Source of the DNA: Serratia marcescens subsp. marcescens ATCC 13880
GTDB lineage: Bacteria > Pseudomonadota > Gammaproteobacteria > Enterobacterales > Enterobacteriaceae
Assembly (NCBI RefSeq): GCF_017299535.1
Contig: NZ_CP071238.1
Coordinates: 2,356,001 to 2,420,000 of the forward strand
DNA: 64,000 nt
Reading direction: 5' to 3'
Position numbers and translations under genes: made by a program. The notes under the pieces were generated by a model. The model made no database searches, was not told the DNA's origin, and was given only the letters and a program-made list of their open reading frames with translations. Positions 54,824 through 64,000 of the stretch are shown here, piece after piece. How positions within the stretch are numbered: position 1 is the first letter of the stretch; the number at the start of each line of letters is the position of its first letter.

Positions 54824-55366
54824 ATGGCGATATCTGAAGTGCAATCGCCCAGGGACGGCGCGAAAACCACGCTGACGGAGCATCCGCTGATGCTGTCGGT
54901 GAACGGCGAACAGCTTCATGCGCAGGTGATGGCGGATACGCCGCTCTTGCTGGTACTGCGCAACGATCTGGCGCTCAACGGCCCGAAATACGGCTGCGGC
55001 CTGGGCGAATGCGGCGCGTGCACCGTGCTGATCGACGGCGTGGCGGCGCGCTCCTGCGTGATCCCGGCGCTCGGCGTGTCCGGCCGGGCGATCGTGACCC
55101 TGGAAGGCCTTGGCGATCGCCAGCGCCCGCACCCGGTGCAGCGTGCCTTTATCGAAGAGCAGGCGGCGCAATGCGGCTACTGTCTCAATGGCATGATCAT
55201 GACCACCAAAGCCCTGTTGGATCGCAATCCCGCCCCGAGCGAGGCGGAGATCCGTCAGGCGCTGTCCGGCAACCTGTGCCGCTGCGGCACCCATCTCGAA
55301 ATCCTGCGTGCGGTTCAGCGCGCCATCATTCTCTGCCGCGATGAGGACGCCCACGCCCATGACTGA
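54824..55366 (+). CDS. nicA: Nicotinate dehydrogenase small subunit NicA, two [2Fe-2S] clusters
   Basis: The 180-residue subunit carries electrons from the molybdenum site. The plant-type [2Fe-2S] cluster uses Cys58, Cys63, Cys66 (GCGLGECGACT) and Cys78. The second cluster, in the helical domain, uses QCGYCLNGMIM and LCRCGTHLEI. It has a ~20-residue N-terminal extension. Its stop overlaps the nicB start by 8 bases, so the subunits are translated together. Confidence 0.94.
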   Translation: MAISEVQSPRDGAKTTLTEHPLMLSVNGEQLHAQVMADTPLLLVLRNDLALNGPKYGCGLGECGACTVLIDGVAARSCVIPALGVSGRAIVTLEGLGDRQRPHPVQRAFIEEQAAQCGYCLNGMIMTTKALLDRNPAPSEAEIRQALSGNLCRCGTHLEILRAVQRAIILCRDEDAHAHD

Positions 55367-58300
55367 TTCCCGTGTCCCATCGCCGAGCCAGGCCGACTTG
55401 CTGCAGCGCGACGGCGTGCTGCTGATCGTCGACAGCGTGCAACCGCCGCCGGGGCTGGTGCCCAAGGGGCAAACGCCGGTGCTGAAGCCCAAAGAGCAGG
55501 GGCTGTTTATCGCCCTGTGCGGCAGCGGCGAAATCTATGCCTTTAACGGCCATGTCGATCTCGGCACCGGCGTGCGCACCGCGCTCGGGCAGATCGTCGC
55601 CGAAGAGCTGTACCTGCGCATGGATCAGGTGCAAATGGTGTTGGGCGATACCGAACGCGCGCCGAATCAGGGCGCCACCATCGCCAGCGCCACGCTGCAG
55701 ATCTCCGCCGTGCCGCTGCGCAACGCCGCCGCCGAGGCGCGCCGTTGGCTGTTGCGCCAGGCGGCGCAGCGCTTCGATGCGCCGGTGGAACAGCTGACGC
55801 TGGAAGAGGGCGTGATCCGCAGCCCGCAGGGGCAGGCGCTCAGCTACGCCGAGCTGGTGGCCGGCGACCATGTCGAACTGCCGATTTCCGGCGACGCGCC
55901 GCTGAAACCGCAGGCGGAATATCGCCTGGTGGGCACCAGCGCCGCGCGCGTCGATATTCCGGCCAAGGCGACCGGCGAAACCACCTACGTACACGATATG
56001 CGCCTGCCGAACATGCTGCATGGCCGGGTGGTGCGGCCGCCCTATGCCGGGTACGACAGCGGCGAATTCGTCGGCACCAGTCTGCTGGCGGTGGACGAAA
56101 CCTCGATCGCGCATATTCCCGGCATCGTCAAACTGGTGGTGATCGGCGATTTCATCGGCATTGTCGCCGAGCGCGAAGAGCAGGCGATTAAGGCGGCGCA
56201 GGCGCTGCAGGTCAGCTGGAAAGACTGGCGCCGCAATTTGCCGCAGATGACCGACGTGGCGCAGGCGCTGCGCGACAACCCGCATTCGACCCGGGTGGTG
56301 CACGATACCGGCGACGTGGACGCGGCGCTGGCGGCGGCTGACAGGCGTTTCACCCGCAGCTACCTGTGGCCGTATCAGCTTCATGCCTCGATTGGCCCTT
56401 CCTGCGCGCTGGCGGACTACCGGCCGGAGCGTCTGCAGGTCTGGTCAGGCAGCCAGAACCCGCACCTGCTGCGCGCCGATCTGGCCTGGCTGCTGGAGTA
56501 CCCGGAAGCGCAGATCGAGATCGTTCGCATGGAGGCGGCCGGCTGCTATGGCCGCAATTGCGCCGATGACGTCTGCGCCGACGCGGCGCTGCTGTCGCGC
56601 GCGGTGGGCCGGCCGGTGCGGGTGCAGCTGACCCGCGAGCAAGAGCATGTGTGGGAACCGAAGGGCACGGCGCAGCTGATGGAGGTGGACGGCGGGCTGG
56701 ACGCCGCCGGGCACCCGGTCGCCTACGATTTTCGCACCTATTATCCTTCCAACGGCGCGCCGACGCTGGCGCTGTTGCTGACCGGCCGAGTCGAGCCGCT
56801 GCCTGTGGCCTATGAAATGGGCGACCGCACCTCGGTGCCGCCTTATGAGTATCCGGCGCTGCGCGTCAGCATCGAGGACATGGCGCCGATCGTGCGCGCC
56901 TCCTGGATGCGCGGCGTTTCCGCCTTGCCCAACACCTTCGCCCACGAGTCTTATATCGATGAGCTGGCCCACGCCGCCGGCGTCGATCCGCTGGAGTATC
57001 GGCTGCGCTACATCCATGATGAACGCGCCAGTGAACTGATGCGCAGCACCGCAGAACGCGCCGGCTGGACGCCGCATACCGAACCGATGCAGACCCCGGC
57101 GGAAGACGGCGTGCTGCGCGGGCGCGGCTTTGCCTACGCCCGTTACATCCACAGCAAGTTTCCTGGCTTTGGCGCGGCCTGGGCCGCCTGGGTGGCCGAC
57201 GTGGCGATCGACAAAGCCAGCGGCGAAGTGGCGGTAACGCGCATCGTGGTCGGCCACGACGCGGGCATGATGGTTAACCCGGACGGCGTGCGCCACCAAA
57301 TTCACGGCAACGTATTGCAATCGACCAGCCGGGTATTGAAAGAGCGCGTGACCTTTGAGGAATCGACGGTCTCCGCCAAAGAGTGGGGGGCTTACCCGAT
57401 CCTGACCTTCCCGGAGGTGCCGGAGGTGGACGTGGTGATGATGCCGCGCCCTTACGATCCGCCGCTGGGCGCCGGGGAGTCGGCGTCGGTGCCCAGCGCG
57501 GCGGCCATCGCCAACGCGGTGTTCGACGCCACCGGCATTCGTTTTCGCGAGCTGCCGATCACCTCGGACAAGCTGCGAGAGGCGCTGAACGGGCCGGACG
57601 CCGAGCGGCAGGCCGCGCCGCCCAAGAAAAAGAAGCGCGGCAAATGGTGGTTCGGCGGCGCGGCGGGGCTGTTCGGCGCGGTGCTGGGCATCGCCGGCAG
57701 CGCCTTGCCGTGGCGGGCGGAGATCGCGCCGGTGGCGACGCCCGGCGCCGGCACCTGGTCGGCCGCCACGCTGGAGCGCGGCCGTCAATTGGCCGCCGCC
57801 GGAGACTGCGCGGTTTGCCATACCGCGTCGGAAGGGGCGACCAACGCCGGCGGGTTGGCGATGGCGACGCCGTTCGGCACGCTCTACAGCACCAACATTA
57901 CCCCGGACGTGGCAACCGGCATCGGCAACTGGTCGTTTACCGCATTCGATCGGGCGATGCGTCAGGGCATCGCCCGCGACGGCCGCCACCTCTATCCGGC
58001 ATTTCCTTACACCGCCTTCAGTAAAATGACCGACGGCGACATGCAGGCGCTGTACGCTTATCTGATGTCGCAACCGGCGGTGCGCCAGAGCAATCCGGCC
58101 AATCAGATGCGCTTCCCGTTTAACCTGCGGCCGCTGATGGCGGGCTGGAACGCGCTGTTCCTGCGCCAGGGAGAATATCAACCCGATCCGCAACAAAGCG
58201 CGCAGTGGAACCGCGGCGCCTATCTGGTCAATGGGCTCGGTCACTGCGCCGCCTGCCATTCGCCGCGCAATCTGCTGGGGGCGGAAAAGGGCGGCGCGGC

Positions 58301-58928
58301 TTTCCTGGCGGGGGGGATGGTGGACGGGTGGGAAGCGCCGGCGCTGAATCAATTGGCCAACGCGGACAAACCCTGGACCGAGGAACAGCTGTTTCAGTAC
58401 TTGCGCAGCGGGCATTCCGCCGAGCACGGCGTGGCGGCCGGGCCGATGGGGCCGGTGGTCAGCGAACTGGCGACGTTGCCGCAGAGCGATCTGCGGGCGA
58501 TGGCCAACTATGTGATGTCGTTGAGCGCCAAGGCGACGCTGAATGTGGAACCGCAGGCGCAGTTGGCGGCCCGCGCGTTGCCTGCGGGTCAACTGGCGGG
58601 CGAGCGGTTGTTTCAGGGCGCTTGCCAGGCCTGCCACAGCGCCGCCGCCGGCGGACCGCAGCTGTTCGGCGTCAGCCCGGATCTGGCCAATAACACCAAT
58701 ATCTTCAGCGATCGCCCCGATAACCTGATCAAGGTGATCCTGCAAGGGATCCCCAAACCGGCCACCGCCGAATTGGGCTTTATGCCGGGCTTTAAGGACA
58801 GCTTTTCCGATCGGCAGGTGACGGCGTTGGTGAATTATCTGCGCCAACGCTATGCCGGCGACAAACCGGCCTGGCGCGACGTGGAGGCTCAGGTGGCGCG
58901 GCTGCGCGCAGAGCCGGGCACGCACTGA
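55359..58928 (+). CDS. nicB: Nicotinate dehydrogenase large subunit NicB, molybdopterin plus three cytochrome c domains
   Basis: The 1189-residue protein has an aldehyde-oxidase/xanthine-dehydrogenase-type molybdopterin region (residues ~20-745; EAAGCYGRNCADDVCADAA, PLGAGESASVPS). One membrane segment follows (~770-785, after KKKKRGKWWFGG). Three haem c sites come next: CAVCH (~816), CAACH (~962) and CQACH (~1088). With NicA it hydroxylates nicotinate to 6-hydroxynicotinate and passes electrons to the respiratory chain. The fused cytochrome is as in Pseudomonas NicB. The ATG at 55359 overlaps nicA. Confidence 0.94.
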   Translation: MTDSRVPSPSQADLLQRDGVLLIVDSVQPPPGLVPKGQTPVLKPKEQGLFIALCGSGEIYAFNGHVDLGTGVRTALGQIVAEELYLRMDQVQMVLGDTERAPNQGATIASATLQISAVPLRNAAAEARRWLLRQAAQRFDAPVEQLTLEEGVIRSPQGQALSYAELVAGDHVELPISGDAPLKPQAEYRLVGTSAARVDIPAKATGETTYVHDMRLPNMLHGRVVRPPYAGYDSGEFVGTSLLAVDETSIAHIPGIVKLVVIGDFIGIVAEREEQAIKAAQALQVSWKDWRRNLPQMTDVAQALRDNPHSTRVVHDTGDVDAALAAADRRFTRSYLWPYQLHASIGPSCALADYRPERLQVWSGSQNPHLLRADLAWLLEYPEAQIEIVRMEAAGCYGRNCADDVCADAALLSRAVGRPVRVQLTREQEHVWEPKGTAQLMEVDGGLDAAGHPVAYDFRTYYPSNGAPTLALLLTGRVEPLPVAYEMGDRTSVPPYEYPALRVSIEDMAPIVRASWMRGVSALPNTFAHESYIDELAHAAGVDPLEYRLRYIHDERASELMRSTAERAGWTPHTEPMQTPAEDGVLRGRGFAYARYIHSKFPGFGAAWAAWVADVAIDKASGEVAVTRIVVGHDAGMMVNPDGVRHQIHGNVLQSTSRVLKERVTFEESTVSAKEWGAYPILTFPEVPEVDVVMMPRPYDPPLGAGESASVPSAAAIANAVFDATGIRFRELPITSDKLREALNGPDAERQAAPPKKKKRGKWWFGGAAGLFGAVLGIAGSALPWRAEIAPVATPGAGTWSAATLERGRQLAAAGDCAVCHTASEGATNAGGLAMATPFGTLYSTNITPDVATGIGNWSFTAFDRAMRQGIARDGRHLYPAFPYTAFSKMTDGDMQALYAYLMSQPAVRQSNPANQMRFPFNLRPLMAGWNALFLRQGEYQPDPQQSAQWNRGAYLVNGLGHCAACHSPRNLLGAEKGGAAFLAGGMVDGWEAPALNQLANADKPWTEEQLFQYLRSGHSAEHGVAAGPMGPVVSELATLPQSDLRAMANYVMSLSAKATLNVEPQAQLAARALPAGQLAGERLFQGACQACHSAAAGGPQLFGVSPDLANNTNIFSDRPDNLIKVILQGIPKPATAELGFMPGFKDSFSDRQVTALVNYLRQRYAGDKPAWRDVEAQVARLRAEPGTH

Positions 58929-58934
58929 GCCGCC

Positions 58935-59816
58935 TCAGGCTTGGCGCAGGAACGCCACCAGCCGCTGCGCCGGCAGCGGCAGCTGCGCCAGGTCACGCAC
59001 CGCGATTGACAGACGCCGGGTCGCCCACTCGTCCGTCAGCGGCAGGGCGCCGTGTCGGATCTCCGGATGGCGTTGGGCGCTCTCTTCCGGCACCACCGCC
59101 AGCCCGGCGCCGCGCAGCACCATACGGCAGATGGCGTCGAAATTAGCCGCACGCGCCCGCAGCCGCATCGGGCCGCCGCTGCGTATCGCCAGCTGTTCCA
59201 GATGCTGTTGCAGCGCACTCTCTTCCGGCAGACCGATGAAATCAAAAGGCAGGGCGTCCGCAAAGCTGAGCGTGCGGCGGCCGCTGAGCGCATGCCCCGG
59301 CGGCAGCGCCAGCACCAGACGATCCTGGCGAAAAGGGTAACTTGTCAGCCCGCGCAGATCGGCGTGGTCCGCCACGATGCCGATATCCGCCGCCCGTTCG
59401 GCGATGGCCTGCGCGATGGCCGGGCTGGGCAGCTCCTCCAGCGCGATGTCGGTGTGCGGGTGCAGCACCAGAAAATCCGCCAACAGCTCCGGCAGAAAAG
59501 CGTCGGCGGCGACGGTATTGGCGACAATGCGCAGCTGGCTGCGCTGGCCCGGCGCGAACTCGGCCATATCACCCCGCAGCCGGTCGCGCTGTTGCAGCAG
59601 CACACGCGCGTGTTGCAACAGGCGCTCACCGGCGGACGTCGCCTGGACGCCGCGCGGATTGCGCGTCAACAGCGCCACGCCGGCCTGTTGTTCCAGCCCG
59701 CGCATTCGGGCGCTGGCGGCGGCCAGCGACAGCCCGACGCGCTCGGCGCCGGCGGTGATGCTGCCGGTTTCGAGCACCGCCGCCAACAGCCGCAGATCGA
59801 TAAAGTCAAAATGCAT
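58935..59816 (-). CDS. LysR-family regulator
   Basis: The 293-residue LysR protein has the helix-turn-helix DFIDLRLLAAVLETGSITAGAERVGLSLAAASARMRGLE and an effector domain. The ATG at 59816 has AGAGGAAG upstream; earlier in-frame starts add an unrelated segment. It converges with nicB (6-base gap) and is divergent from the TauE/SafE gene, its more likely target. Confidence 0.83.
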   Translation of the reverse strand: MHFDFIDLRLLAAVLETGSITAGAERVGLSLAAASARMRGLEQQAGVALLTRNPRGVQATSAGERLLQHARVLLQQRDRLRGDMAEFAPGQRSQLRIVANTVAADAFLPELLADFLVLHPHTDIALEELPSPAIAQAIAERAADIGIVADHADLRGLTSYPFRQDRLVLALPPGHALSGRRTLSFADALPFDFIGLPEESALQQHLEQLAIRSGGPMRLRARAANFDAICRMVLRGAGLAVVPEESAQRHPEIRHGALPLTDEWATRRLSIAVRDLAQLPLPAQRLVAFLRQA

Positions 59817-59923
59817 GCGTTCTTCCTCTGTCTTTGCCGCAGGCAGGCTCTGCCATTGCCGCATTGTGCCGCGGCGCGGCGCCGGCCACAATCGGGCCGT
59901 TGATTCGCCATAAGGATAGACGC

Positions 59924-60667
59924 ATGTCGCTGACGTTACTCGAGATTATCGCCCTGACGGGCATTTTTACGCTGGCCGGCACGGTCAAAGGGGCGATCGG
60001 TCTGGGGTTGCCGACGGTATCGATGGGGTTGCTCAGCCTGATGATGCCGCCGGGGCAGGCCGCCGCGCTGCTGCTGTTGCCCTCGTTGATCACCAATCTG
60101 TGGCAGTTGCTGTGCGGGCCGCGGTTGGGGGCGCTGTGCCGGCGGCTCTGGCCGATGATGCTCTGCGTCATGCTGGGCACGTTGCTGAGCGCCGGCGCGC
60201 TCACCGACATCGACGGCCGCCTGGCGCCGCTGGCGCTGGGCGTTTGCCTGATCGGCTATGCGCTGCTGGGTTTTACCCGTTTCGACTGGCGCGTTTCCGC
60301 CACGGCAGAGCCTTGGCTGGGACCGCTGTGTGGCCTGGTGACCGGTACGTTGACCGGCGCCACCGGCGTATTCGTCATACCGGCGGCGCCCTATCTGAAC
60401 GCATTGGGCCTGGCGCGTGACGATCTGGTGCAGGCGCTGGGGTTGTCGTTCACCGTCTCGACGCTGGCGCTGGCCGCCGGATTAGCCTGGCATCAGGCGC
60501 TGCCCGCTACGCTGCTCGGCGGTTCGCTGTTGGCGCTGTTGCCGGCGCTTGCCGGCATGTGGCTGGGGGAGAGGGTGCGTCGTCATTGGCGCCCGCAGCT
60601 GTTCCGCCGCCTCTTCTTTATTGGGTTATTAATCTTGGGCGTTGAGATTATTTGGCGATTCAATTAA
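59924..60667 (+). CDS. TauE/SafE (TSUP) family permease
   Basis: This 247-residue inner-membrane protein has about eight helices and the TSUP repeat motifs GTVKGAIGLGLPTVSMGLLS and GLVTGTLTGATGVFVIPAAPYL. The family exports or imports sulfonates, sulfite and other small organic anions; the substrate here is unknown. Its position beside the nic cluster could mean an aromatic or organic acid, but that is only a guess. The ATG at 59924 follows TAAGGATAG. Confidence 0.82.
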   Translation: MSLTLLEIIALTGIFTLAGTVKGAIGLGLPTVSMGLLSLMMPPGQAAALLLLPSLITNLWQLLCGPRLGALCRRLWPMMLCVMLGTLLSAGALTDIDGRLAPLALGVCLIGYALLGFTRFDWRVSATAEPWLGPLCGLVTGTLTGATGVFVIPAAPYLNALGLARDDLVQALGLSFTVSTLALAAGLAWHQALPATLLGGSLLALLPALAGMWLGERVRRHWRPQLFRRLFFIGLLILGVEIIWRFN

Positions 60668-60741
60668 TTGAATCGATAGTGCCTACGTGTAATTAGGTTC
60701 GGTATATTATTCCGGGTTTTATTTTAATATGATGGGTTGCA

Positions 60742-60882
60742 ATGTTTAGAACACACTTTTCTTATTGGTTTTTTCATGAAATACAGGATGGTTATGGATT
60801 GTTATTAGTGTGTTTTACTTTTGCCACTACAGCTATTTTTAATGACTGTAAAACCAGTAGACCCATAGGAGAGTATTTATGA
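60742..60882 (+). CDS. Small immunity-like membrane ORF (46 aa)
   Basis: The frame starts MFRTHFSYWFFHEIQDG, has a hydrophobic stretch (YGLLLVCFTFATTAIF) and ends CKTSRPIGEYL. Its stop overlaps the start of the double-glycine peptide by ATGA, the same coupling as immunity A and precursor A. The region is AT-rich, unlike its left flank. No homologue is recognised; the immunity role is inferred. Confidence 0.5.
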   Translation: MFRTHFSYWFFHEIQDGYGLLLVCFTFATTAIFNDCKTSRPIGEYL

Positions 60883-60989
60883 AGGAAATTTTAAGTAGCC
60901 AATTCGATGCGGTGTCGGGTGGATGGCAGGATCGCGATGGGAGTGGAAAAAGATCGTCTGATAACGGAGAGGGGGTATATGATGAATAG
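60879..60989 (+). CDS. Double-glycine leader peptide, putative second microcin-like precursor (36 aa)
   Basis: MKEILSSQFDAVSGG is a typical double-glycine leader (hydrophobic and acidic positions and a terminal GG). The remaining 21 residues, starting WQDRDGSGKRSSDNGEG and ending VYDE, are hydrophilic and Gly/Asp/Ser-rich, unlike class IIb cores. AGGAG precedes the ATG. An HlyD/C39-ABC pair lies 0.5 kb downstream, which supports processing and export. The core is so short that it may be a pheromone-like peptide, a remnant or a degenerate precursor. Confidence 0.6.
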   Translation: MKEILSSQFDAVSGGWQDRDGSGKRSSDNGEGVYDE

Positions 60990-61260
60990 ATATATTTTTT
61001 TTATAAAGAGGGATGAATCAAAAGTGCTAAGAAAGGAAGTGGTTACACGAGAAATTATTAAGGATATGAAGCGGAAGGGATTCAGAAAGCATCATGTCGA
61101 AGTGGAGGCTGATAACGGAAGCGATGCCATTAAAAAATTAAATAAGAACAGCACTGATTATTTGGATTCATTGAAATATTTTTCCGGTGATTTATTGTTT
61201 TGTTCTATTTGTGTTATTGTTATGACGATAGTCTATTTCGCCACGATGGAAATGAGTTAG
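60979..61260 (+). CDS. Unknown small protein with C-terminal membrane segment (93 aa)
   Basis: The 93-residue protein starts MMNRYIFFIKRDESKVLRKEV, is strongly basic in the middle (KDMKRKGFRKHHVEVEAD) and has one hydrophobic segment near the C-terminus (~70-88). It overlaps the end of the double-glycine peptide by 11 bases and is probably translated with it. I do not recognise the family. Its location fits an immunity or maturation factor. It is AT-rich. The 261 bases from its stop to the HlyD gene hold no visible gene. Confidence 0.6.
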   Translation: MMNRYIFFIKRDESKVLRKEVVTREIIKDMKRKGFRKHHVEVEADNGSDAIKKLNKNSTDYLDSLKYFSGDLLFCSICVIVMTIVYFATMEMS

Positions 61261-61521
61261 GGTCAGATACTGTTGGATTTGAAGAAATAAAAAGGCTTAT
61301 CGAACTGGATTTCTCTGATTTTCCCTGGATATGACATTGCCATTGAGTGAAACATACGTTCATAAAAATCTATTGGCGCCAGGATCACTCAGAAGATTTA
61401 AAGGCGTTTACTTTAATAGTTTCATATCCTATCGCCAAAATTAACTGACCTGCTGCTTGTTTTATTGTCAATACAATAGCCTGTGAATTTGAATGTTAGC
61501 TATCAATAAGGGATGCTGATC

Positions 61522-62796
61522 ATGTTTCGCCAGGAAGCGATCGATAATCAGAGAATGAAATGGCGTGGCAGGGCGCTCCTGCTACCCGGTATTCCCGTTT
61601 GGGGCACGACAGGGCTCTGCCTGTTTTTCTTCATCGCCTTTCTCACCTTCGCGATCGCCGGTACCTATACCCGGCGGGTCAACGTGACCGGCGAGATCAG
61701 CACTTATCCGCGCGCCGCCAACGTCTATTCCGCCGTCCAAGGGATAGTGGTCAAACAATTCGTCACCGAAGGGCAGGTGATTGCCGTTGGTGCCCCCATT
61801 TACCAGATTGACGTCAGCAAGAGCACCCGTAGCGGTGTGATCAGCGACAACCAGCGCCGGGATATCGATGGCCAGCTGGCACGCATTGCGCAAATCATCA
61901 ACCGACTGGAAAGCAGCAAGCAGGCCACGCTTATCATGCTGGAACAACAGAAGGCGCAATACACCGCTGCATTCATCCGCTCCACTGATATCCTCAAACG
62001 CGCCCAGGAAGGGATACGCATCATGAAGGAAAACATGGAGAGCTACCGGCACTATCAGACCAAGGGGCTGATCAATAAGGATCAGCTTACCAACCAGGTG
62101 GCGCTGTATTACCAGCAGCAGAACAACCTGCTGGGCCTGTCCGGCCAGAACGAACAGAATGCGCTGCAGATCACCGCGCTGGAAAGCCAGATCCATATCC
62201 AGGGTGCCGAATTCGACAACCAGATTTACCAGATGGAGCTGCAGCGCTACGAGCTGCAAAAGGAGCGGCAAAACATAGATGCCACTGGCGATATTATCGT
62301 TCGCGCGCTGGCCGGAGGCCGTATCGATTCGCTGAGCGTCACGGTTGGCCAAATGGTCAACGTCGGCGACAGTCTGCTGCAGATTATCCCGCAAAACATC
62401 GATCGCTATGCCCTGGTACTGTGGGTGCCCAACGACGCCATCCCCTACATCGCCGCCGGCGATAAGGTCAATGTGCGCTATGACGCCTTTCCGGCGGAGA
62501 AATTTGGTCAGTTCGCCGGCACAGTGTCCGTCATCTCCAAAGCCCCGGCTTCGCCGCAGGAAATGCTGACCTACCAGGGAGCGCCCAAAACGGCGCTGAC
62601 CGCCGCCGTGCCGTACTACAAGGTGATCGTCATGCCGGAGAAACAGGCCATTGCCTATGACGGTAAACGCCTGAGCCTGGAAAACGGCATGAAAGCGCAA
62701 AGCACTCTGTTTCTGGAAAAAAGGAAGATGTATCAATGGATGCTCTCGCCGTTCTACGACATGAAACACAGCGCGACGGGGCCAGTCAATGAGTAG
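61522..62796 (+). CDS. HlyD-family membrane fusion protein, second microcin export system
   Basis: The 424-residue adaptor is a paralogue of the protein at 27650 (shared [20 protein letters not shown] start, [24 protein letters not shown], and the [17 protein letters not shown] end). It has one transmembrane segment (~30-50), lipoyl halves and a coiled coil (~110-250). The ATG at 61522 has AATAAGGG at good distance; the ATG at 61513 would sit directly on it. It overlaps the ABC gene by 8 bases. Codons are GC-richer than in the first copy. Confidence 0.92.
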   Translation: MFRQEAIDNQRMKWRGRALLLPGIPVWGTTGLCLFFFIAFLTFAIAGTYTRRVNVTGEISTYPRAANVYSAVQGIVVKQFVTEGQVIAVGAPIYQIDVSKSTRSGVISDNQRRDIDGQLARIAQIINRLESSKQATLIMLEQQKAQYTAAFIRSTDILKRAQEGIRIMKENMESYRHYQTKGLINKDQLTNQVALYYQQQNNLLGLSGQNEQNALQITALESQIHIQGAEFDNQIYQMELQRYELQKERQNIDATGDIIVRALAGGRIDSLSVTVGQMVNVGDSLLQIIPQNIDRYALVLWVPNDAIPYIAAGDKVNVRYDAFPAEKFGQFAGTVSVISKAPASPQEMLTYQGAPKTALTAAVPYYKVIVMPEKQAIAYDGKRLSLENGMKAQSTLFLEKRKMYQWMLSPFYDMKHSATGPVNE

Positions 62797-64000
62797 GACC
62801 ACATTCAAACAGCGGGTCAGCCAACTGGATCTGCGGCTGCGCCACCGGGTTCCGATGGTGCACCAGACCGAGTCGTCGGAATGCGGGCTGGCCTGTCTGG
62901 CGATGATCTGCGGTTATTACGGCAAAAACATCGACCTGATCGCGCTGCGCCGGCAGTTCAACCTGTCATCCCGCGGTGCAACGCTGGTTGGACTGACCGG
63001 TATCGCCGAGCAATTGGGGTTGAGCACCCGTCCTCTGTCTCTGGATCTGGACGAACTCGGTGCGCTAAAACTGCCCTGCATTCTGCACTGGGAATTCAAC
63101 CATTTCGTGGTGCTGGTCAGCATCAAAGGCCACCGCGCGGTGCTGCACGATCCGGCGCGCGGGCGCCGGGCCGTCAGCCTGACGGAACTGTCGCACAGTT
63201 TCACCGGCATAGCGCTTGAGGCCTGGCCCGGCAGCGAATTCACCGCCGACAGCGTCCGTCATCGCATTCATCTTCGCACGCTGATCGGCAGCGTGCATGG
63301 CCTCAAGGGGGCGCTCGGCAAAATCTTTTGCCTGTCTCTGGTGTTCGAAACCATCAACCTGGTGATGCCCATCGGCACGCAGCTGGTGATGGATCACGCT
63401 ATTCCTGCTGGCGATCGCGGGTTACTGTCGCTCATCTGCGCCGGATTGATGCTCTTTATCTTGTTGCGGGCTGCCATCGGCATGGTGCGGGCATGGTCAG
63501 GATTGGTCATGGCGGCGCTTATCAACGTTCAGTGGCAGGCCGGGTTGTTCACCCATCTGTTGCGCCTGCCACTCGGTTACTTTGAACGTCGTAAACTGGG
63601 TGACATTCAGTCACGCTTCGGTTCACTGGATACGCTGCGCAGCACTTTCACCACCAGTATCGTCGGCGCCATCATGGACGGCATCATGGTGATCGGTGTG
63701 TTGGTGATGATGGTGCTGTATGGCGGCTGGCTGACCTGGGTAGTGCTCACTTTCACCGCGCTTTATGTGTTGATGCGGCTGCTTACCTATGGATATTACC
63801 GTCAGCTGTCTGAGGAGGCGCTGGTGAGAGAGGCTCGGGCCGGCTCGTATTTTATGGAAACGCTGTACGGTATCGCTACCGTCAAGATGCAGGGCATGGC
63901 AGAACGCCGCATCGCTCACTGGCTAAACCTTGAAATCGACACCATCAACACGGGTATCCGCGTCACCCGAATGGACATGCTGTTTGGCGGGATCAACACC
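62789..64000 (+). CDS. C39-peptidase ABC exporter, second system (partial)
   Basis: 404 codons are visible and the gene continues past the right edge. The peptidase has Cys32 in [14 protein letters not shown], His in [11 protein letters not shown] and Asp in VLHDPARG, all intact. The membrane domain follows ([32 protein letters not shown]). The ATPase domain is outside the window. It is similar throughout to the exporter at 28929 but GC-richer. It should serve the nearby 36-residue peptide and perhaps others further right. Confidence 0.92.
   Translation, partial: MSRTTFKQRVSQLDLRLRHRVPMVHQTESSECGLACLAMICGYYGKNIDLIALRRQFNLSSRGATLVGLTGIAEQLGLSTRPLSLDLDELGALKLPCILHWEFNHFVVLVSIKGHRAVLHDPARGRRAVSLTELSHSFTGIALEAWPGSEFTADSVRHRIHLRTLIGSVHGLKGALGKIFCLSLVFETINLVMPIGTQLVMDHAIPAGDRGLLSLICAGLMLFILLRAAIGMVRAWSGLVMAALINVQWQAGLFTHLLRLPLGYFERRKLGDIQSRFGSLDTLRSTFTTSIVGAIMDGIMVIGVLVMMVLYGGWLTWVVLTFTALYVLMRLLTYGYYRQLSEEALVREARAGSYFMETLYGIATVKMQGMAERRIAHWLNLEIDTINTGIRVTRMDMLFGGINT

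Noticed and set aside
56445..58925. Long open frame antisense to nicB
   Set aside because: It is a shadow of the nicB coding frame in GC-rich DNA, Arg/His-rich and without a family match; nicB is certain.

Overview
The window is a 64 kb piece of an enterobacterial chromosome, most likely Serratia (S. marcescens complex), close to the replication terminus. Coding sequence is GC-rich. Gene order matches the E. coli terminus neighbourhood: tus with its Ter site, ynfM/ynfL, mlc, ynfK, clcB, ynfA/ynfB, ydfG and dcp. Salmonella-type osmVWXY and an E. coli-type fecIRA are also present. The genus is inferred from gene content and composition, not from a marker gene.

Layout. 1-4.1 kb: the 5' part of tus with a perfect Ter core, then two peptidoglycan-hydrolase-like genes (a GH3 N-acetylhexosaminidase and a DigH-like lipoprotein). 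4.1-19.2 kb: core genes, namely an efflux MFS pump and its LysR regulator, Mlc, YnfK, a DUF2938 protein with a MerR regulator, ClcB, the OsmVWXY osmoprotectant importer, a DHA2 drug pump, DUF1161, YnfB, YnfA, YdfG and a GNAT. 19.3-23.4 kb: fecA, fecR and fecI behind a Fur box, without fecBCDE. 23.4-27.2 kb: guanine deaminase behind a sigma-54 promoter, an MFS gene and a LysR gene.

27.2-43.2 kb is an AT-richer island between lysR and dcp, flanked by about 150-bp imperfect direct repeats of the lysR-dcp junction. It encodes a class IIb (siderophore) microcin system with an unusual addition. The rightward part is an HlyD-type adaptor and a C39-peptidase ABC exporter behind a Fur box. The leftward operon has three immunity/precursor pairs, an MchC-like protein, an MceI/HlyC-like acyltransferase and two NRPS proteins. 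The known class IIb clusters rely on enterobactin plus a glucosyltransferase and esterase (IroB/MchA and IroD types). This island has neither. The first NRPS starts with an EntF-like condensation domain and has a lysine-like adenylation code; the second has a cysteine-type code and a thioesterase. All three precursors end in Asp-Ser-(Ser)-Asn instead of the usual Gly-Ser-Gly-Ser type. I infer that the island makes its own metal-binding tail, perhaps aryl-Lys-Cys, and links it to three peptides. This is the most novel content of the window.

43.2-47.9 kb: dcp, a LysR gene and an aldehyde dehydrogenase. 48.0-58.9 kb: a complete aerobic nicotinate catabolic cluster (transporter, nicF, nicE, nicD, nicC / nicX, nicR, nicA, nicB) leading from nicotinate to fumarate. 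58.9-60.7 kb: LysR and a TauE/SafE permease. 60.7-64.0 kb: a second microcin-like locus that runs off the window, with a tiny immunity-like ORF, a 36-residue double-glycine peptide, an unknown membrane protein, and a second HlyD/C39-ABC pair. I saw no tRNA, rRNA, transposase, integrase or CRISPR array.
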